Program-made: the position numbers and the translations under genes
Shown here: positions 1-7,501 of the stretch, piece after piece
How positions within the stretch are numbered: the first letter of the stretch is position 1
How the letters are laid out: the number at the start of each line of letters is the position of its first letter
The notes under the pieces: model-generated
What the model was told of the DNA's origin: nothing
Seen by the model: the letters and a program-made list of their open reading frames with translations, nothing else
The model's database searches: none
NCBI GenBank assembly: GCA_049889915.1
Contig: JBMHCM010000018.1
Span: 1 to 9,302, forward strand
Reading direction: 5' to 3'
Source of the DNA: UBA8337 sp049889915
GTDB lineage: Bacteria; Pseudomonadota; Alphaproteobacteria; RS24
DNA: 9,302 nt

Positions 1-1129
1 GAATAAGCTGCCGCAGGCCGCCCATTTTGCGCATGTCCTTCTCATCACCCATGGCGTGAATGACCGAGCCTGCACCGAGGAACAACAGCGCCTTAAAGAA
101 GGCATGTGTGAACAGGTGGAACATGGCGGCTTGATAAGCGCCAATGCCAAGAGCAACAAACATGTAGCCAAGCTGCGAACAGGTTGAGTAAGCAATCACC
201 CGCTTAATGTCGTTCTGCACCAGACCGACAGTGGCGGCGAAGAAAGCTGTAATCGCGCCCATAATGATGACGACATTGAGCGCCACGGTGGACAGCTCAA
301 ACAAGGGCGAGCAGCGCGCCACAAGAAACACACCGGCCGTTACCATGGTTGCGGCGTGAATAAGGGCCGACACGGGTGTCGGGCCTTCCATCGCGTCCGG
401 CAGCCATGTGTGCAGCAAGAATTGCGCTGATTTACCCATGGCGCCCATAAACAATAGCAGGCAAATGGTGGTCAGCGTCGGCAGGGTCATGCCGAGGAAA
501 TCAAACTCGCCTTGCGCCAAGGCACCGGCGGCGGCGAATACTTCGTCAAACTGCAACGAGCCGACTGAGAAATAAATCGCTGACATGCCGAGAATAAGAC
601 CGAAGTCACCAACCCGGTTGACGACAAAGGCTTTGATGGCCGCCGCATTGGCAGACGGTTTTTTGAACCAGAAGCCAATCAGCAGATAAGAGGCAAGGCC
701 CACCCCTTCCCAACCGAAGAACAATTGCAGGAAGTTGTCGGCCGTCACCAGCATCAACATCATGAAGGTGAACAGCGACAGATAGGCGAAAAAGCGCGCG
801 CGGTTCGGGTCATAGCTCATATAACCGATGGAATAGACATGCACCAATGATGAGACGCCGGTAATCACCACCAGCATCACAGCGGTCAGCGTATCAATGC
901 GCAGCACCCAATCAATATTCAAGCTGCCGGATTGGATCCAATCCAACACCAAGACTTTCGTGGCACCGCCATTCAGGGCGACATCAACAAAGGCGACACA
1001 CGACATCAGGGCTGAGGCAATCAGCAAGCCTGTGGTGACATATTCTGCCTGCCGGTCGCCAATCATGCGTCCGAACAAGCCAGCAATCAAAGCCCCGATG
1101 AGCGGGAAAAAGACAATTGCCTGATACAT
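1..1129 (-). CDS. nuoL: NADH-quinone oxidoreductase subunit L (partial, 3' end outside window)
   Basis: This is the distal antiporter-like membrane subunit of complex I (ND5 homologue), which carries protons across the inner membrane. The first 376 codons are visible; family members are usually 600-700 residues, so a little over half is present and the frame runs open through the left edge. The start at 1129 gives a hydrophobic N-terminus (MYQAIVFFPLIGAL) and has a GAAAGG ribosome site (1137-1142) inside the end of nuoK, 3 bases after the nuoK stop. Key residues match those known from the E. coli protein: Glu141 in FFGWEGVGLASYLLIGF (TM5 glutamate), Asp175 in NRVGDFGL, Lys233 in GAMGKSAQ (TM7 lysine), His258 in SALIHAATMVTAGVFL, and Lys346 in THAFFKALLF. 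The partner subunits NuoM and NuoN would be expected further left. No frameshift or internal stop is seen. NuoL is told apart from NuoM/NuoN and Mrp antiporters by position and by these motifs. Confidence 0.97.
   Translation of the reverse strand, partial: MYQAIVFFPLIGALIAGLFGRMIGDRQAEYVTTGLLIASALMSCVAFVDVALNGGATKVLVLDWIQSGSLNIDWVLRIDTLTAVMLVVITGVSSLVHVYSIGYMSYDPNRARFFAYLSLFTFMMLMLVTADNFLQLFFGWEGVGLASYLLIGFWFKKPSANAAAIKAFVVNRVGDFGLILGMSAIYFSVGSLQFDEVFAAAGALAQGEFDFLGMTLPTLTTICLLLFMGAMGKSAQFLLHTWLPDAMEGPTPVSALIHAATMVTAGVFLVARCSPLFELSTVALNVVIIMGAITAFFAATVGLVQNDIKRVIAYSTCSQLGYMFVALGIGAYQAAMFHLFTHAFFKALLFLGAGSVIHAMGDEKDMRKMGGLRQLI
929..944. repeat. 16-base perfect palindrome inside nuoL
   Basis: GGATTGGATCCAATCC reads the same on both strands and has no spacer. 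It falls within codons for the nuoL segment around residues 62-66 (LDWIQ). The structure is directly visible; a function is not. By simple chance about 0.14 such perfect 16-base palindromes are expected in 9.3 kb, so it could be coincidental. Confidence 0.35.
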
Positions 1130-1132
1130 GGA

Positions 1133-1438
1133 TTAGCCTTTCATCTGGCTGACATCTTCAACGGCAATGCCGCCACGATTACGGAAATAGACGACCAAAA
1201 TGGCCAGACCGATGGCTGCCTCACCGGCCGCAACGGTCAGCACCAAGAGGGCGAAGACCTGCCCGACCAAATCGCCCAGATAGGCTGAGAAAGCGACCAG
1301 ATTGATATTCACCGCCAGCAGCATCAGCTCAATCGACATCAGAATAATGATGACGTTTTTACGGTTCAGGAAAATGCCGAACACGCCAATGGTGAACAGG
1401 ATGGCGGCCAGCGTCAGATAATGTGTTAGTCCAATCAT
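1133..1438 (-). CDS. nuoK: NADH-quinone oxidoreductase subunit K
   Basis: This is the small membrane subunit of complex I (ND4L homologue), 101 residues, the usual family length. Three transmembrane segments are apparent (about residues 2-24, 29-52 and 60-85). The two buried glutamates needed for proton movement are present: Glu37 in LMSIELMLL and Glu73 in VAAGEAAIGLA, matching Glu36 and Glu72 of E. coli. The FLNRKNVI loop between the first two helices is typical. The ATG at 1438 follows the nuoJ stop by 9 bases and has a strong AGGGGG ribosome site that overlaps that stop codon. The short polar C-terminus (GGIAVEDVSQMKG) should face the cytoplasm. NuoK packs between NuoJ and NuoN in the assembled membrane arm. 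Nothing is odd about the gene. Confidence 0.98.
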   Translation of the reverse strand: MIGLTHYLTLAAILFTIGVFGIFLNRKNVIIILMSIELMLLAVNINLVAFSAYLGDLVGQVFALLVLTVAAGEAAIGLAILVVYFRNRGGIAVEDVSQMKG

Positions 1439-1443
1439 ACGCG

Positions 1444-1449
1444 CCCCCT
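1444..1449 (-). promoter_or_regulatory. Ribosome binding site of nuoK
   Basis: AGGGGG on the minus strand begins inside the nuoJ stop codon (TAG, 1448-1450) and lies 5 bases before the nuoK ATG at 1438. It supports the chosen start and coupling of nuoK to nuoJ. Confidence 0.7.
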
Positions 1450-2053
1450 AAATGCCGTCGCCCGGCTTGATGTCGACCAGTTCAACCGCTTCATCACGCG
1501 TCCGCGCTGTTTGCTTGGCGATGTTTTGTTTCTTCGGATTGTTGGACGGCACAAGCGTCAGCACAATGGCGCCAATCATGGCAACCAACAAAATGGCGCC
1601 GGCTGCCTGGAAGAAATAGACGTAATCAGTGTACAGCACGCGGCCCAAAGCTTCGGCATTGGTCATGCCGTCCGGCGTTGCTTTCGGTGCTTGCCCTTGG
1701 TCAACCATGGTCGCTGATGCACCAAATACCAGCAGCAATTCGAGCAGCAATATCAGCCCGATGGTCGCGCCGATGGGCATATATTGCAAAAACCCTTCGC
1801 TGAGCTCGGTAAAGTCAATGTCCAGCATCATGACGACAAACAAGAACAGCACCGCCACCGCGCCGACATAAACGACGACCAGCAGCAAGGCGAGAAACTC
1901 TGCACCGAGCAGCACAAACAGACCGGCTGCATTAAAGAAGGTCAGGATCAAGAACAACACGGAATAAACAGGGTTGCGCGAGGCAATGACCATGAATGCG
2001 CTGGCGACAGAAACCGTCGCGAACAAATAAAAGGCAAGTGAGGTAAGCGTCAT
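1448..2053 (-). CDS. nuoJ: NADH-quinone oxidoreductase subunit J
   Basis: This membrane subunit of complex I (ND6 homologue) has 201 residues. Five hydrophobic segments can be read (roughly 2-24, 28-49, 53-77, 92-112 and 144-168). Segment 3 carries the conserved YVGAVAVLFLFVVMML stretch (Tyr62, Gly64), the helix whose pi-bulge changes shape during turnover in solved complex I structures. After the last helix comes a hydrophilic tail of about 33 residues (QNIAKQTARTRDEAVEL and following), which I recall from alphaproteobacterial NuoJ proteins. The ATG at 2053 lies 6 bases after the nuoI stop. The upstream bases are A/T-rich with no convincing Shine-Dalgarno, so translation probably depends on coupling to nuoI. 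The start is supported because MTLTSLAFYLFATVSVASA lines up with the usual alphaproteobacterial N-terminus. The stop is TAG. Confidence 0.97.
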   Translation of the reverse strand: MTLTSLAFYLFATVSVASAFMVIASRNPVYSVLFLILTFFNAAGLFVLLGAEFLALLLVVVYVGAVAVLFLFVVMMLDIDFTELSEGFLQYMPIGATIGLILLLELLLVFGASATMVDQGQAPKATPDGMTNAEALGRVLYTDYVYFFQAAGAILLVAMIGAIVLTLVPSNNPKKQNIAKQTARTRDEAVELVDIKPGDGI

Positions 2054-2059
2054 AATGTT

Positions 2060-2551
2060 TTACCGGTAGGGAGCATCCAGCTCGAGATTCTTGGCAATTT
2101 CCACTTCCCAGCGATCGCCATTGGCCAGTAATTTGGCCTTGTCGTAAATCAGCTCTTCACGGGTTTCCGTGGCAAATTCGAAATTCGGCCCCTCGACAAT
2201 CGCATCAACCGGACAGGCCTCTTGGCAGAAGCCGCAATAAATGCACTTCACCATATCGATGTCATAACGGACGGTGCGGCGGGTGCCGTCATTATTGCGC
2301 GGACCGGCCTCAATGGTGATGGCTTGTGCCGGACAAATCGCTTCGCACAATTTGCAGGCAATGCAGCGCTCCTGCCCATTCGGATAACGGCGTAGCGCAT
2401 GCTCACCACGAAAACGCGGGGAAAGCGGGCCTTTTTCATAAGGGTAATTAATGGTCGCTTTCTTGCCAAAGAAATAGCCCATCGCCAAACGAAAGGCGCC
2501 GACAAATTCAGCAAGAAACAAACTGCGGGCAGTACGATCTAACCAAGCCAT
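2060..2551 (-). CDS. nuoI: NADH-quinone oxidoreductase subunit I (two [4Fe-4S] clusters)
   Basis: This is the 8Fe-8S ferredoxin-like subunit of the connecting module (TYKY/NDUFS8 homologue), 163 residues. It holds clusters N6a and N6b, which pass electrons from the peripheral arm towards N2 in NuoB. Two CxxCxxCxxxCP motifs are present: Cys63, 66, 69 and 73 in CIACKLCEAICP, and Cys103, 106, 109 and 113 in CIYCGFCQEACP. In each motif the fourth cysteine ligates the other motif's cluster, as known for 2[4Fe-4S] ferredoxins. An amphipathic N-terminus (about residues 1-30) should lie along the membrane surface. The reading frame stays open 20 codons further upstream, but the ATG at 2551 is preferred: it has a GAGGGG site 6 bases upstream and avoids an overlap with nuoH, and the protein then starts MAWLDRTARSLFLAEF. 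The gap from the nuoH stop is 10 bases. Confidence 0.98.
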   Translation of the reverse strand: MAWLDRTARSLFLAEFVGAFRLAMGYFFGKKATINYPYEKGPLSPRFRGEHALRRYPNGQERCIACKLCEAICPAQAITIEAGPRNNDGTRRTVRYDIDMVKCIYCGFCQEACPVDAIVEGPNFEFATETREELIYDKAKLLANGDRWEVEIAKNLELDAPYR

Positions 2552-2557
2552 ATCATT

Positions 2558-2563
2558 CCCCTC
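2558..2563 (-). promoter_or_regulatory. Ribosome binding site that fixes the nuoI start
   Basis: On the minus strand the bases GAGGGG lie 6 bases before the ATG at 2551 and overlap the nuoH stop codon (TGA, 2562-2564). This selects the ATG at 2551 over an in-frame upstream ATG at 2611, which would add 20 residues overlapping the end of nuoH. It also suggests that ribosomes finishing nuoH re-start on nuoI. Confidence 0.8.
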
Positions 2564-3572
2564 ACGATGCCATACCGGTGAATTGCAGGAAGCCCGCAAC
2601 CAGCACCACATAACCCAATGACAGCGGCAGGAAGACTTTCCAGCCGAGACGCATCAATTGGTCATAGCGATAGCGCGGCACGATTACTTTGGTCATGGCG
2701 AACATGAAGAACACCAGACCCATTTTCAGGATGAACCACACCAGCCCCGGCACCCAATTAAACGGTGCAATATCAACCGGCGGCAGCCAGCCACCCAAGA
2801 ACAAGACGGTGGTCATGGCGCACATCAAAACGATATTGGCCAATTCACCAATCATGAACACCACATAAGGTGTTGAGCTATATTCGGTCATGAAACCGGC
2901 AACCAGCGCGCTTTCATCTTCCGGCAGGTCAAATGGCGGACGGTTGGTCTCGGCCAATGCGGAAATGAAAAACACGACAAACATCGGGAACAGCGGCACG
3001 GCGAACCAAACGGTTTTTTGCGCCAGCACAATGTCGGTCAGGTTCAAGGAGCCGACGCAGAGCAGCACGGTGATAATCACCAGACCGATGGATACCTCAT
3101 AAGAGACCATTTGCGCGGCTGAGCGCAGCGCACCGAGGAACGGGTATTTGGAGTTCGACGCCCAGCCACCCATAATCACGCCATAAACGCCCAAGGATGA
3201 GATGGCGAAAATATACAAAATGCCGACATTAATATCGGCCACTGCCCAGCCCTCATTGACCGGAATAACCGCCCAACCGGCTAGCGCCAGAAACATGGTG
3301 ACAAACGGCGCCAGCAGGAAAACCGGCTTATTGGCGGTTGTCGGAATGACGATTTCTTTCAGCAGATATTTCAAAATATCGGCAAAGCTTTGCAACAGCC
3401 CAAACGCGCCTACCATGGTCGGGCCTTTGCGCAATTGCGCCGCCGCCCAAATTTTACGGTCAGCCAACATGAAGAAAGCCAAAGACACCAGCAGGGTCAG
3501 AATGATTGCCAGCGAATGCAACGTCACCAGCAGAGCCGGCCAGACATAAGTTTCGAAAAACACACTATCCAT
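2562..3572 (-). CDS. nuoH: NADH-quinone oxidoreductase subunit H
   Basis: This membrane subunit (ND1 homologue) joins the peripheral and membrane arms and forms most of the quinone tunnel. It has 336 residues and about eight hydrophobic segments. The loop after the first helix has the conserved ADRKIWAAAQLRKGP (residues 37-51). The acidic cytoplasmic loop near the quinone chamber reads LAETNRPPFDLPEDES (about 206-221, with Glu208, Glu218 and Glu220) and is followed by Glu230 in MTEYSS; these acids are known to couple quinone chemistry to proton pumping. The ATG at 3572 overlaps the end of nuoG by 8 bases, with an AAGGAA ribosome site at 3582-3587. The frame stays open 54 codons further into nuoG, but that stretch is low-complexity and proline/arginine-rich and is a shadow of nuoG. 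MDSVFFETYVWPALL is a normal start for the family. No defect is seen. Confidence 0.98.
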   Translation of the reverse strand: MDSVFFETYVWPALLVTLHSLAIILTLLVSLAFFMLADRKIWAAAQLRKGPTMVGAFGLLQSFADILKYLLKEIVIPTTANKPVFLLAPFVTMFLALAGWAVIPVNEGWAVADINVGILYIFAISSLGVYGVIMGGWASNSKYPFLGALRSAAQMVSYEVSIGLVIITVLLCVGSLNLTDIVLAQKTVWFAVPLFPMFVVFFISALAETNRPPFDLPEDESALVAGFMTEYSSTPYVVFMIGELANIVLMCAMTTVLFLGGWLPPVDIAPFNWVPGLVWFILKMGLVFFMFAMTKVIVPRYRYDQLMRLGWKVFLPLSLGYVVLVAGFLQFTGMAS

Positions 3573-5616
3573 CAGTGCCGGTTCCTTGCTCTGAGCCGCG
3601 TTGTTCTTTCGCCTTGGCGCAGTCGGCCATGGTCGCCGAAGCGCGGGCAATCGGGTTGGTGAAGTAGAAGTCGCCAACCGCATAGTCAAACGCCCCACCG
3701 GAAATTTGACCGGCGGCGGCGGCTTGCGGCGCATCAGCCGGTGTCACTTCATCCAGCTTGGCGAAATGCGGCGCCTGCTCAAACATCGCGGCACGCAAGG
3801 CCGGCAATGTGTCATAAGGCAAGGTAACGTCCAATACGGCAGACAGGGCGCGGAAAATCTTCCAGTCTTCGCGTGCTTCACCCGGCGGTGTTGCCGCTTG
3901 CGCGGTCATTTGCGGGCGTCCTTCCGTATTGACGTAAATAGCTTGTTTTTCGGTGTATGCAGCCGACGGCAAAATGACATCCGCCACATGCGCGCCACGG
4001 TCGCCATGGCTGCCAATATAGATCACCAAAGCATCACCAAAGCTGGCACCGGCCAATTCGTCTGCGCCATATAAGATGACGGCATCCAGCGCACCGGAGG
4101 CGGCAGCCTCTTGCATCGCGGCGACATCATAACCACCCTCGCCCGGCAGCAGCCCAAGGTCGAGACCGGCAACCCGCGCGGCAGCCGTGTGCAGCACATT
4201 AAATGTCGCGCCAACCTTATTGGCCAGCTCAATGGCCATAGCCAAAACTGCATGACCATCAGCCCGCGCCAAAGCGCCCTGCCCGACAATAATCATCGGG
4301 TTTTCGGCTTTGCTCAGCACATCGGCAAAGCTTTGCTTACCGGCCAACAATTCAGCCAGCGTATCCGGACCGGCACCCAGTGTTTCCGCCTTATAGGTCA
4401 GGTCAACCGGCGCGCCGATGTTGGCGACCGGGAAATCGCCCATCAGATAGCGCTTGCGAATACGGGCGTTCAATACCGGCGCTTCCGTGCGCGGATTGCT
4501 GCCGATAAGCAGCAGCGCGTCAGCTTCTTCAATACCGGCAATGGTCGAATTGAAAATGTAATTGCCACGCGGGCCCGACAGCTTGGCGCCGTCTTGGCGG
4601 CAATCAATATGCGGGCTTTCCAGACCGTCCATCAAACCCTTCAGAGCAAACTGGCCCTCAGCGCAGACCAAATCCCCGGCGATGGCCGCGGTTTTCGCGC
4701 CATTGCCTTTCACCTTGTCAGCAATAACGGCAAACGCTTCATCCCAGCTAGCCTGTGTTAGCTTGCCGTCTTTGCGGATATACGGGCGGTCGAGACGTTG
4801 CGTGTTCAAGCCATCCCAAATAAAGCGCGACTTGTCAGACAGCCATTCCTCGTTCACATCATCATGGTTGCGCGGCATGACGCGCATCACTTCGCGGCCC
4901 CGTGTATCAACCCGAATATTGCTGCCCAGCGCATCCATCACATCAATGGTCTCGGTCTTGGTCAGCTCCCACGGCCGCGCGGTAAACGCATAGGGCCGCG
5001 AGGTCAGCGCCCCGACCGGGCACAAATCAATCACATTACCGGACAATTCGCTGTCCAGCGAGGCTTCCAGATAGGTGGTGATTTCCGTGTCTTCACCACG
5101 ACCAATGGCACCGATTTCCGGCACACCGGCAACTTCTTGGCTGAAGCGCACGCAGCGTGTGCAATGAATACAGCGGGTCATAATGGTTTTGACTAGCGGC
5201 CCCATATTCTTGTTTTCGACAGCCCGTTTATTATCGTCAAACCGGCTGGCGTCACCGCCAAAACCAAGCGCTTGATCTTGCAAATCGCACTCACCGCCTT
5301 GGTCGCAAATCGGGCAGTCCAACGGGTGGTTGATGAGCAGAAACTCCATCACCCCTTCGCGGGCCGTTTTAACCAAATCTGACTGGGTGCTGACCACCAT
5401 ATCGGGGGCCACCGGCATGGCACAGCTGGCCACCGGCTTGGGTGCGTTTTCAACTTCCACCAGACACATGCGGCAATTACCGGCAACCGACAGACGCTCG
5501 TGATAGCAAAAGCGCGGAATTTCAGCCCCGGCCTCTTCGCAGGCCTGCAAAATGGTCGTACCCGGCGCGACTTCAACATCGACGCCATCAACCGTCAGTT
5601 TGACTTGATCGCTCAT
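3565..5616 (-). CDS. nuoG: NADH-quinone oxidoreductase subunit G (75 kDa iron-sulfur subunit)
   Basis: This is the largest peripheral-arm subunit (NDUFS1 homologue), 683 residues. The N-terminal ferredoxin-like domain binds the [2Fe-2S] cluster N1b through Cys37, Cys48, Cys51 and Cys65. His97, Cys101, Cys104 and Cys110 (HPLDCPICDQGGECDLQ) bind N5. Cys149, Cys152 and Cys155 (CIHCTRC) with Cys199 (DLCPVGAL) bind N4. From about residue 220 onward there is a molybdopterin-oxidoreductase-like domain that is known to be catalytically silent in complex I. No CxxCxxxC group follows Cys199, so cluster N7 of E. coli and Thermus NuoG is absent, as in mitochondria and most alphaproteobacteria. The ATG at 5616 shares one base with the nuoF stop (TAATG), and an AGAGG site sits about 10 bases upstream. 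The stop is TAG, 8 bases inside nuoH. The length is typical for alphaproteobacteria and no frame disruption is visible. Confidence 0.98.
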   Translation of the reverse strand: MSDQVKLTVDGVDVEVAPGTTILQACEEAGAEIPRFCYHERLSVAGNCRMCLVEVENAPKPVASCAMPVAPDMVVSTQSDLVKTAREGVMEFLLINHPLDCPICDQGGECDLQDQALGFGGDASRFDDNKRAVENKNMGPLVKTIMTRCIHCTRCVRFSQEVAGVPEIGAIGRGEDTEITTYLEASLDSELSGNVIDLCPVGALTSRPYAFTARPWELTKTETIDVMDALGSNIRVDTRGREVMRVMPRNHDDVNEEWLSDKSRFIWDGLNTQRLDRPYIRKDGKLTQASWDEAFAVIADKVKGNGAKTAAIAGDLVCAEGQFALKGLMDGLESPHIDCRQDGAKLSGPRGNYIFNSTIAGIEEADALLLIGSNPRTEAPVLNARIRKRYLMGDFPVANIGAPVDLTYKAETLGAGPDTLAELLAGKQSFADVLSKAENPMIIVGQGALARADGHAVLAMAIELANKVGATFNVLHTAAARVAGLDLGLLPGEGGYDVAAMQEAAASGALDAVILYGADELAGASFGDALVIYIGSHGDRGAHVADVILPSAAYTEKQAIYVNTEGRPQMTAQAATPPGEAREDWKIFRALSAVLDVTLPYDTLPALRAAMFEQAPHFAKLDEVTPADAPQAAAAGQISGGAFDYAVGDFYFTNPIARASATMADCAKAKEQRGSEQGTGTDG
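3582..3587 (-). promoter_or_regulatory. Ribosome binding site that fixes the nuoH start
   Basis: AAGGAA on the minus strand lies 9 bases before the ATG at 3572, inside the last codons of nuoG. Together with the family-typical N-terminus that follows, it supports this start over an in-frame upstream ATG at 3734. Confidence 0.6.
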
Positions 5617-6902
5617 TACTCGGCAGCCTCTCTGGCGGCGGCCCCTTGCGCCAACCGCTCTTCAATGACCGGGCGGAAATGGCGAATAAGCCCCTGCACC
5701 GGCCAAGCCGCCGCATCGCCCAAAGCACAAATCGTGTGCCCTTCAATCTGTTTGGTGACCTGCAACAGCATGTCGATTTCTTTCGGCTGCGCTTGACCGG
5801 CCGCCATGCGCTCCAGTACGCGCCACATCCAGCCCGTGCCTTCGCGGCACGGTGTACACTGACCGCAGCTTTCGTGCTTATAGTAATGAGAAATGCGTGC
5901 AATCGCCTTAATGATGTCGGTTGACTTGTCCATGACAATCACCGCCGCCGTGCCAAGACCTGACTGCACGTCTTTAAGGCTGTCAAAATCCATCAACACG
6001 GTGTCGCAAATTTCTTTCGGCAGCAACGGCACGGAAGACCCGCCCGGAATAACCGCCAGCAAATTGTCCCAACCGCCGCGCACGCCGCCGGCATGTTTTT
6101 CCAGCAGCTCTTTTAGCGGAATGCCCATTTCTTCTTCGACATTGCAAGGATTATTGACGTGACCGGAAATGCAGAACAGCTTGGTGCCGGTATTGCCTTC
6201 GCGGCCAAGGCCGGCAAACCAGCTACCGCCGCGACGACAAATGGTCGGGGCAACGGCGATGCTTTCAACATTATTCACCGTGGTCGGACAGCCATACAGG
6301 CCCATATTGGCCGGGAATGGCGGCTTCAAGCGCGGCTGACCCTTTTTCCCCTCAAGGCTTTCAATCAGCGCGGTTTCTTCGCCGCAAATATAAGCGCCGG
6401 CACCATGATGCACGTAGATATCGTAATCCCAGCCTGAACCGGCAGCGTTCTTGCCCAGCAGACCGGCATCATAGGCTTCATCAACAGCGCGTTGTAGGGC
6501 TTCGCGCTCGCGGATAAATTCACCGCGCACATAGATATAGCAAGCATGCGCACCCATGGCGAAACCGGCCAGCAAGCAGCCTTCCAGCAGCTTATGCGGT
6601 TCATGGCGCATAATATCGCGGTCTTTGCAGGTGCCCGGCTCCGACTCGTCAGCATTGACGACCAGATAATGCGGGCGGCCATCGCTTTCTTTCGGCATGA
6701 ACGACCATTTCAAACCGGTCGGGAAACCGGCGCCACCGCGACCACGCAGGCCGGAGGCTTTGACTTCGTCAATCACCCAATCGCGGCCTTTGTTAATCAG
6801 CGTGGCGGTTCTATCCCAGTCACCACGCGCTTGTGCAGAGGCCAGATCCGCCCCTTCAAAGCCATAAATGTTTTTGAAAATCCGATCTTCGTCGCGCAGC
6901 AT
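5616..6902 (-). CDS. nuoF: NADH-quinone oxidoreductase subunit F (FMN- and NADH-binding)
   Basis: This is the flavoprotein subunit (NDUFV1 homologue, 428 residues) where NADH is oxidised, passing electrons to FMN and then to the [4Fe-4S] cluster N3. The glycine-rich RGRGGAGFPTGLKW (about 53-66) and NADESEPGT (83-91) form the nucleotide/FMN pocket. GAGAYICGEETAL (167-179) is the other diagnostic motif. Cluster N3 is held by Cys346, Cys349 and Cys352 (ESCGQCTPCREG) and Cys392 (GHTICALGD). It pairs with NuoE, encoded immediately upstream, and with NuoG downstream. The ATG at 6902 shares one base with the nuoE stop (TAATG); AAAGGT at 6911-6916 is a good ribosome site 8 bases before it. The alanine-rich C-terminus (AQGAAAREAAE) ends in TAA. 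Family length is normal. Soluble hydrogenase diaphorase subunits share these motifs but are excluded by the operon. Confidence 0.99.
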   Translation of the reverse strand: MLRDEDRIFKNIYGFEGADLASAQARGDWDRTATLINKGRDWVIDEVKASGLRGRGGAGFPTGLKWSFMPKESDGRPHYLVVNADESEPGTCKDRDIMRHEPHKLLEGCLLAGFAMGAHACYIYVRGEFIREREALQRAVDEAYDAGLLGKNAAGSGWDYDIYVHHGAGAYICGEETALIESLEGKKGQPRLKPPFPANMGLYGCPTTVNNVESIAVAPTICRRGGSWFAGLGREGNTGTKLFCISGHVNNPCNVEEEMGIPLKELLEKHAGGVRGGWDNLLAVIPGGSSVPLLPKEICDTVLMDFDSLKDVQSGLGTAAVIVMDKSTDIIKAIARISHYYKHESCGQCTPCREGTGWMWRVLERMAAGQAQPKEIDMLLQVTKQIEGHTICALGDAAAWPVQGLIRHFRPVIEERLAQGAAAREAAE

Positions 6903-7501
6903 TACTTGTCACCTTTCAGAACAGTTAAGCCACCTTCAGGCTCGGAAGCGCGGCGGCTGTTTTGCGGGCCGGTCTCGACTTCCTTGCCTGTCCGCAAATC
7001 ATTCAGGATCTGCTCAAACTTTTCTGCGGTCAGGTCTTCGTAAAAATCATCGTTGATTTGCACCATCGGCGCGTTAACACAGGCGCCAAGGCATTCGACT
7101 TCCAGCCAGCTCAGCTTGCCGTCTTCAGTAATATCGCCCTGCTCGCCAATCAGCTTGCGGCAGACATCTTTCAGATCATCGGCGCCACGCAACCAGCACG
7201 GTGTGGTGCCGCATAGCTGGACAAAATGCTCACCGACCGGCGACAGATTGAACATGGTGTAGAAAGTTGCCACTTCGAGCGCGCGGATATACGGCATATC
7301 CAGCATATCAGCGACGTGACGAATGGCCGGCTCAGGTAGCCACCCACCGGCTTGTTTTTGCGCCTGCCACAAAAGCGGAATAATCGCGCTGGCTTGGCGG
7401 CCTTCAGGATATTTGGCAATCTGGGTTTCGGCCCAGCTGACATTTTCCGGTGAAAAGGCAAAGCTTTCGGGCTGCGTTTCATGCAAACGACGCACACTCA
7501 T
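6902..7501 (-). CDS. nuoE: NADH-quinone oxidoreductase subunit E (24 kDa, [2Fe-2S] N1a)
   Basis: This thioredoxin-fold subunit of the NADH-dehydrogenase module (NDUFV2 homologue) has 199 residues and binds the [2Fe-2S] cluster N1a next to the FMN of NuoF. The ligands are Cys97 and Cys102 (QLCGTTPCWLRGADDL) and Cys137 and Cys141 (VECLGACVNAP). An N-terminal helical bundle (about 17-85) contains the usual ALEVATFYTMFNL. After the core there is a polar tail (about 168-199), GPQNSRRASEPEGGLTVL, which resembles the C-terminus of mitochondrial NDUFV2 and is missing from shorter bacterial forms. The ATG at 7501 overlaps the nuoD stop as ATGA (4 bases) and has a strong GGGGAGG ribosome site 7 bases upstream. 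The stop TAA overlaps the nuoF ATG by one base. The gene is intact. Confidence 0.98.
   Translation of the reverse strand: MSVRRLHETQPESFAFSPENVSWAETQIAKYPEGRQASAIIPLLWQAQKQAGGWLPEPAIRHVADMLDMPYIRALEVATFYTMFNLSPVGEHFVQLCGTTPCWLRGADDLKDVCRKLIGEQGDITEDGKLSWLEVECLGACVNAPMVQINDDFYEDLTAEKFEQILNDLRTGKEVETGPQNSRRASEPEGGLTVLKGDK

Noticed and set aside
2552..2611. A 20-codon in-frame extension of nuoI into the end of nuoH.
   Set aside because: The ATG at 2551 has a clear GAGGGG site and yields a standard NuoI; the extension only translates the end of nuoH in another frame.
3573..3734. A 54-codon in-frame extension upstream of the nuoH start, overlapping the end of nuoG.
   Set aside because: The extension is Pro/Arg-rich, unlike any NuoH N-terminus, and overlaps conserved nuoG. 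The ATG at 3572 has a ribosome site and gives the normal family start.
4111..4761. A 216-codon open frame on the plus strand opposite nuoG.
   Set aside because: It is antisense to the molybdopterin-like domain of nuoG, shows no recognisable domain and is rich in Arg, Gln and Asn as mirrored coding often is. There is no independent evidence of a gene.
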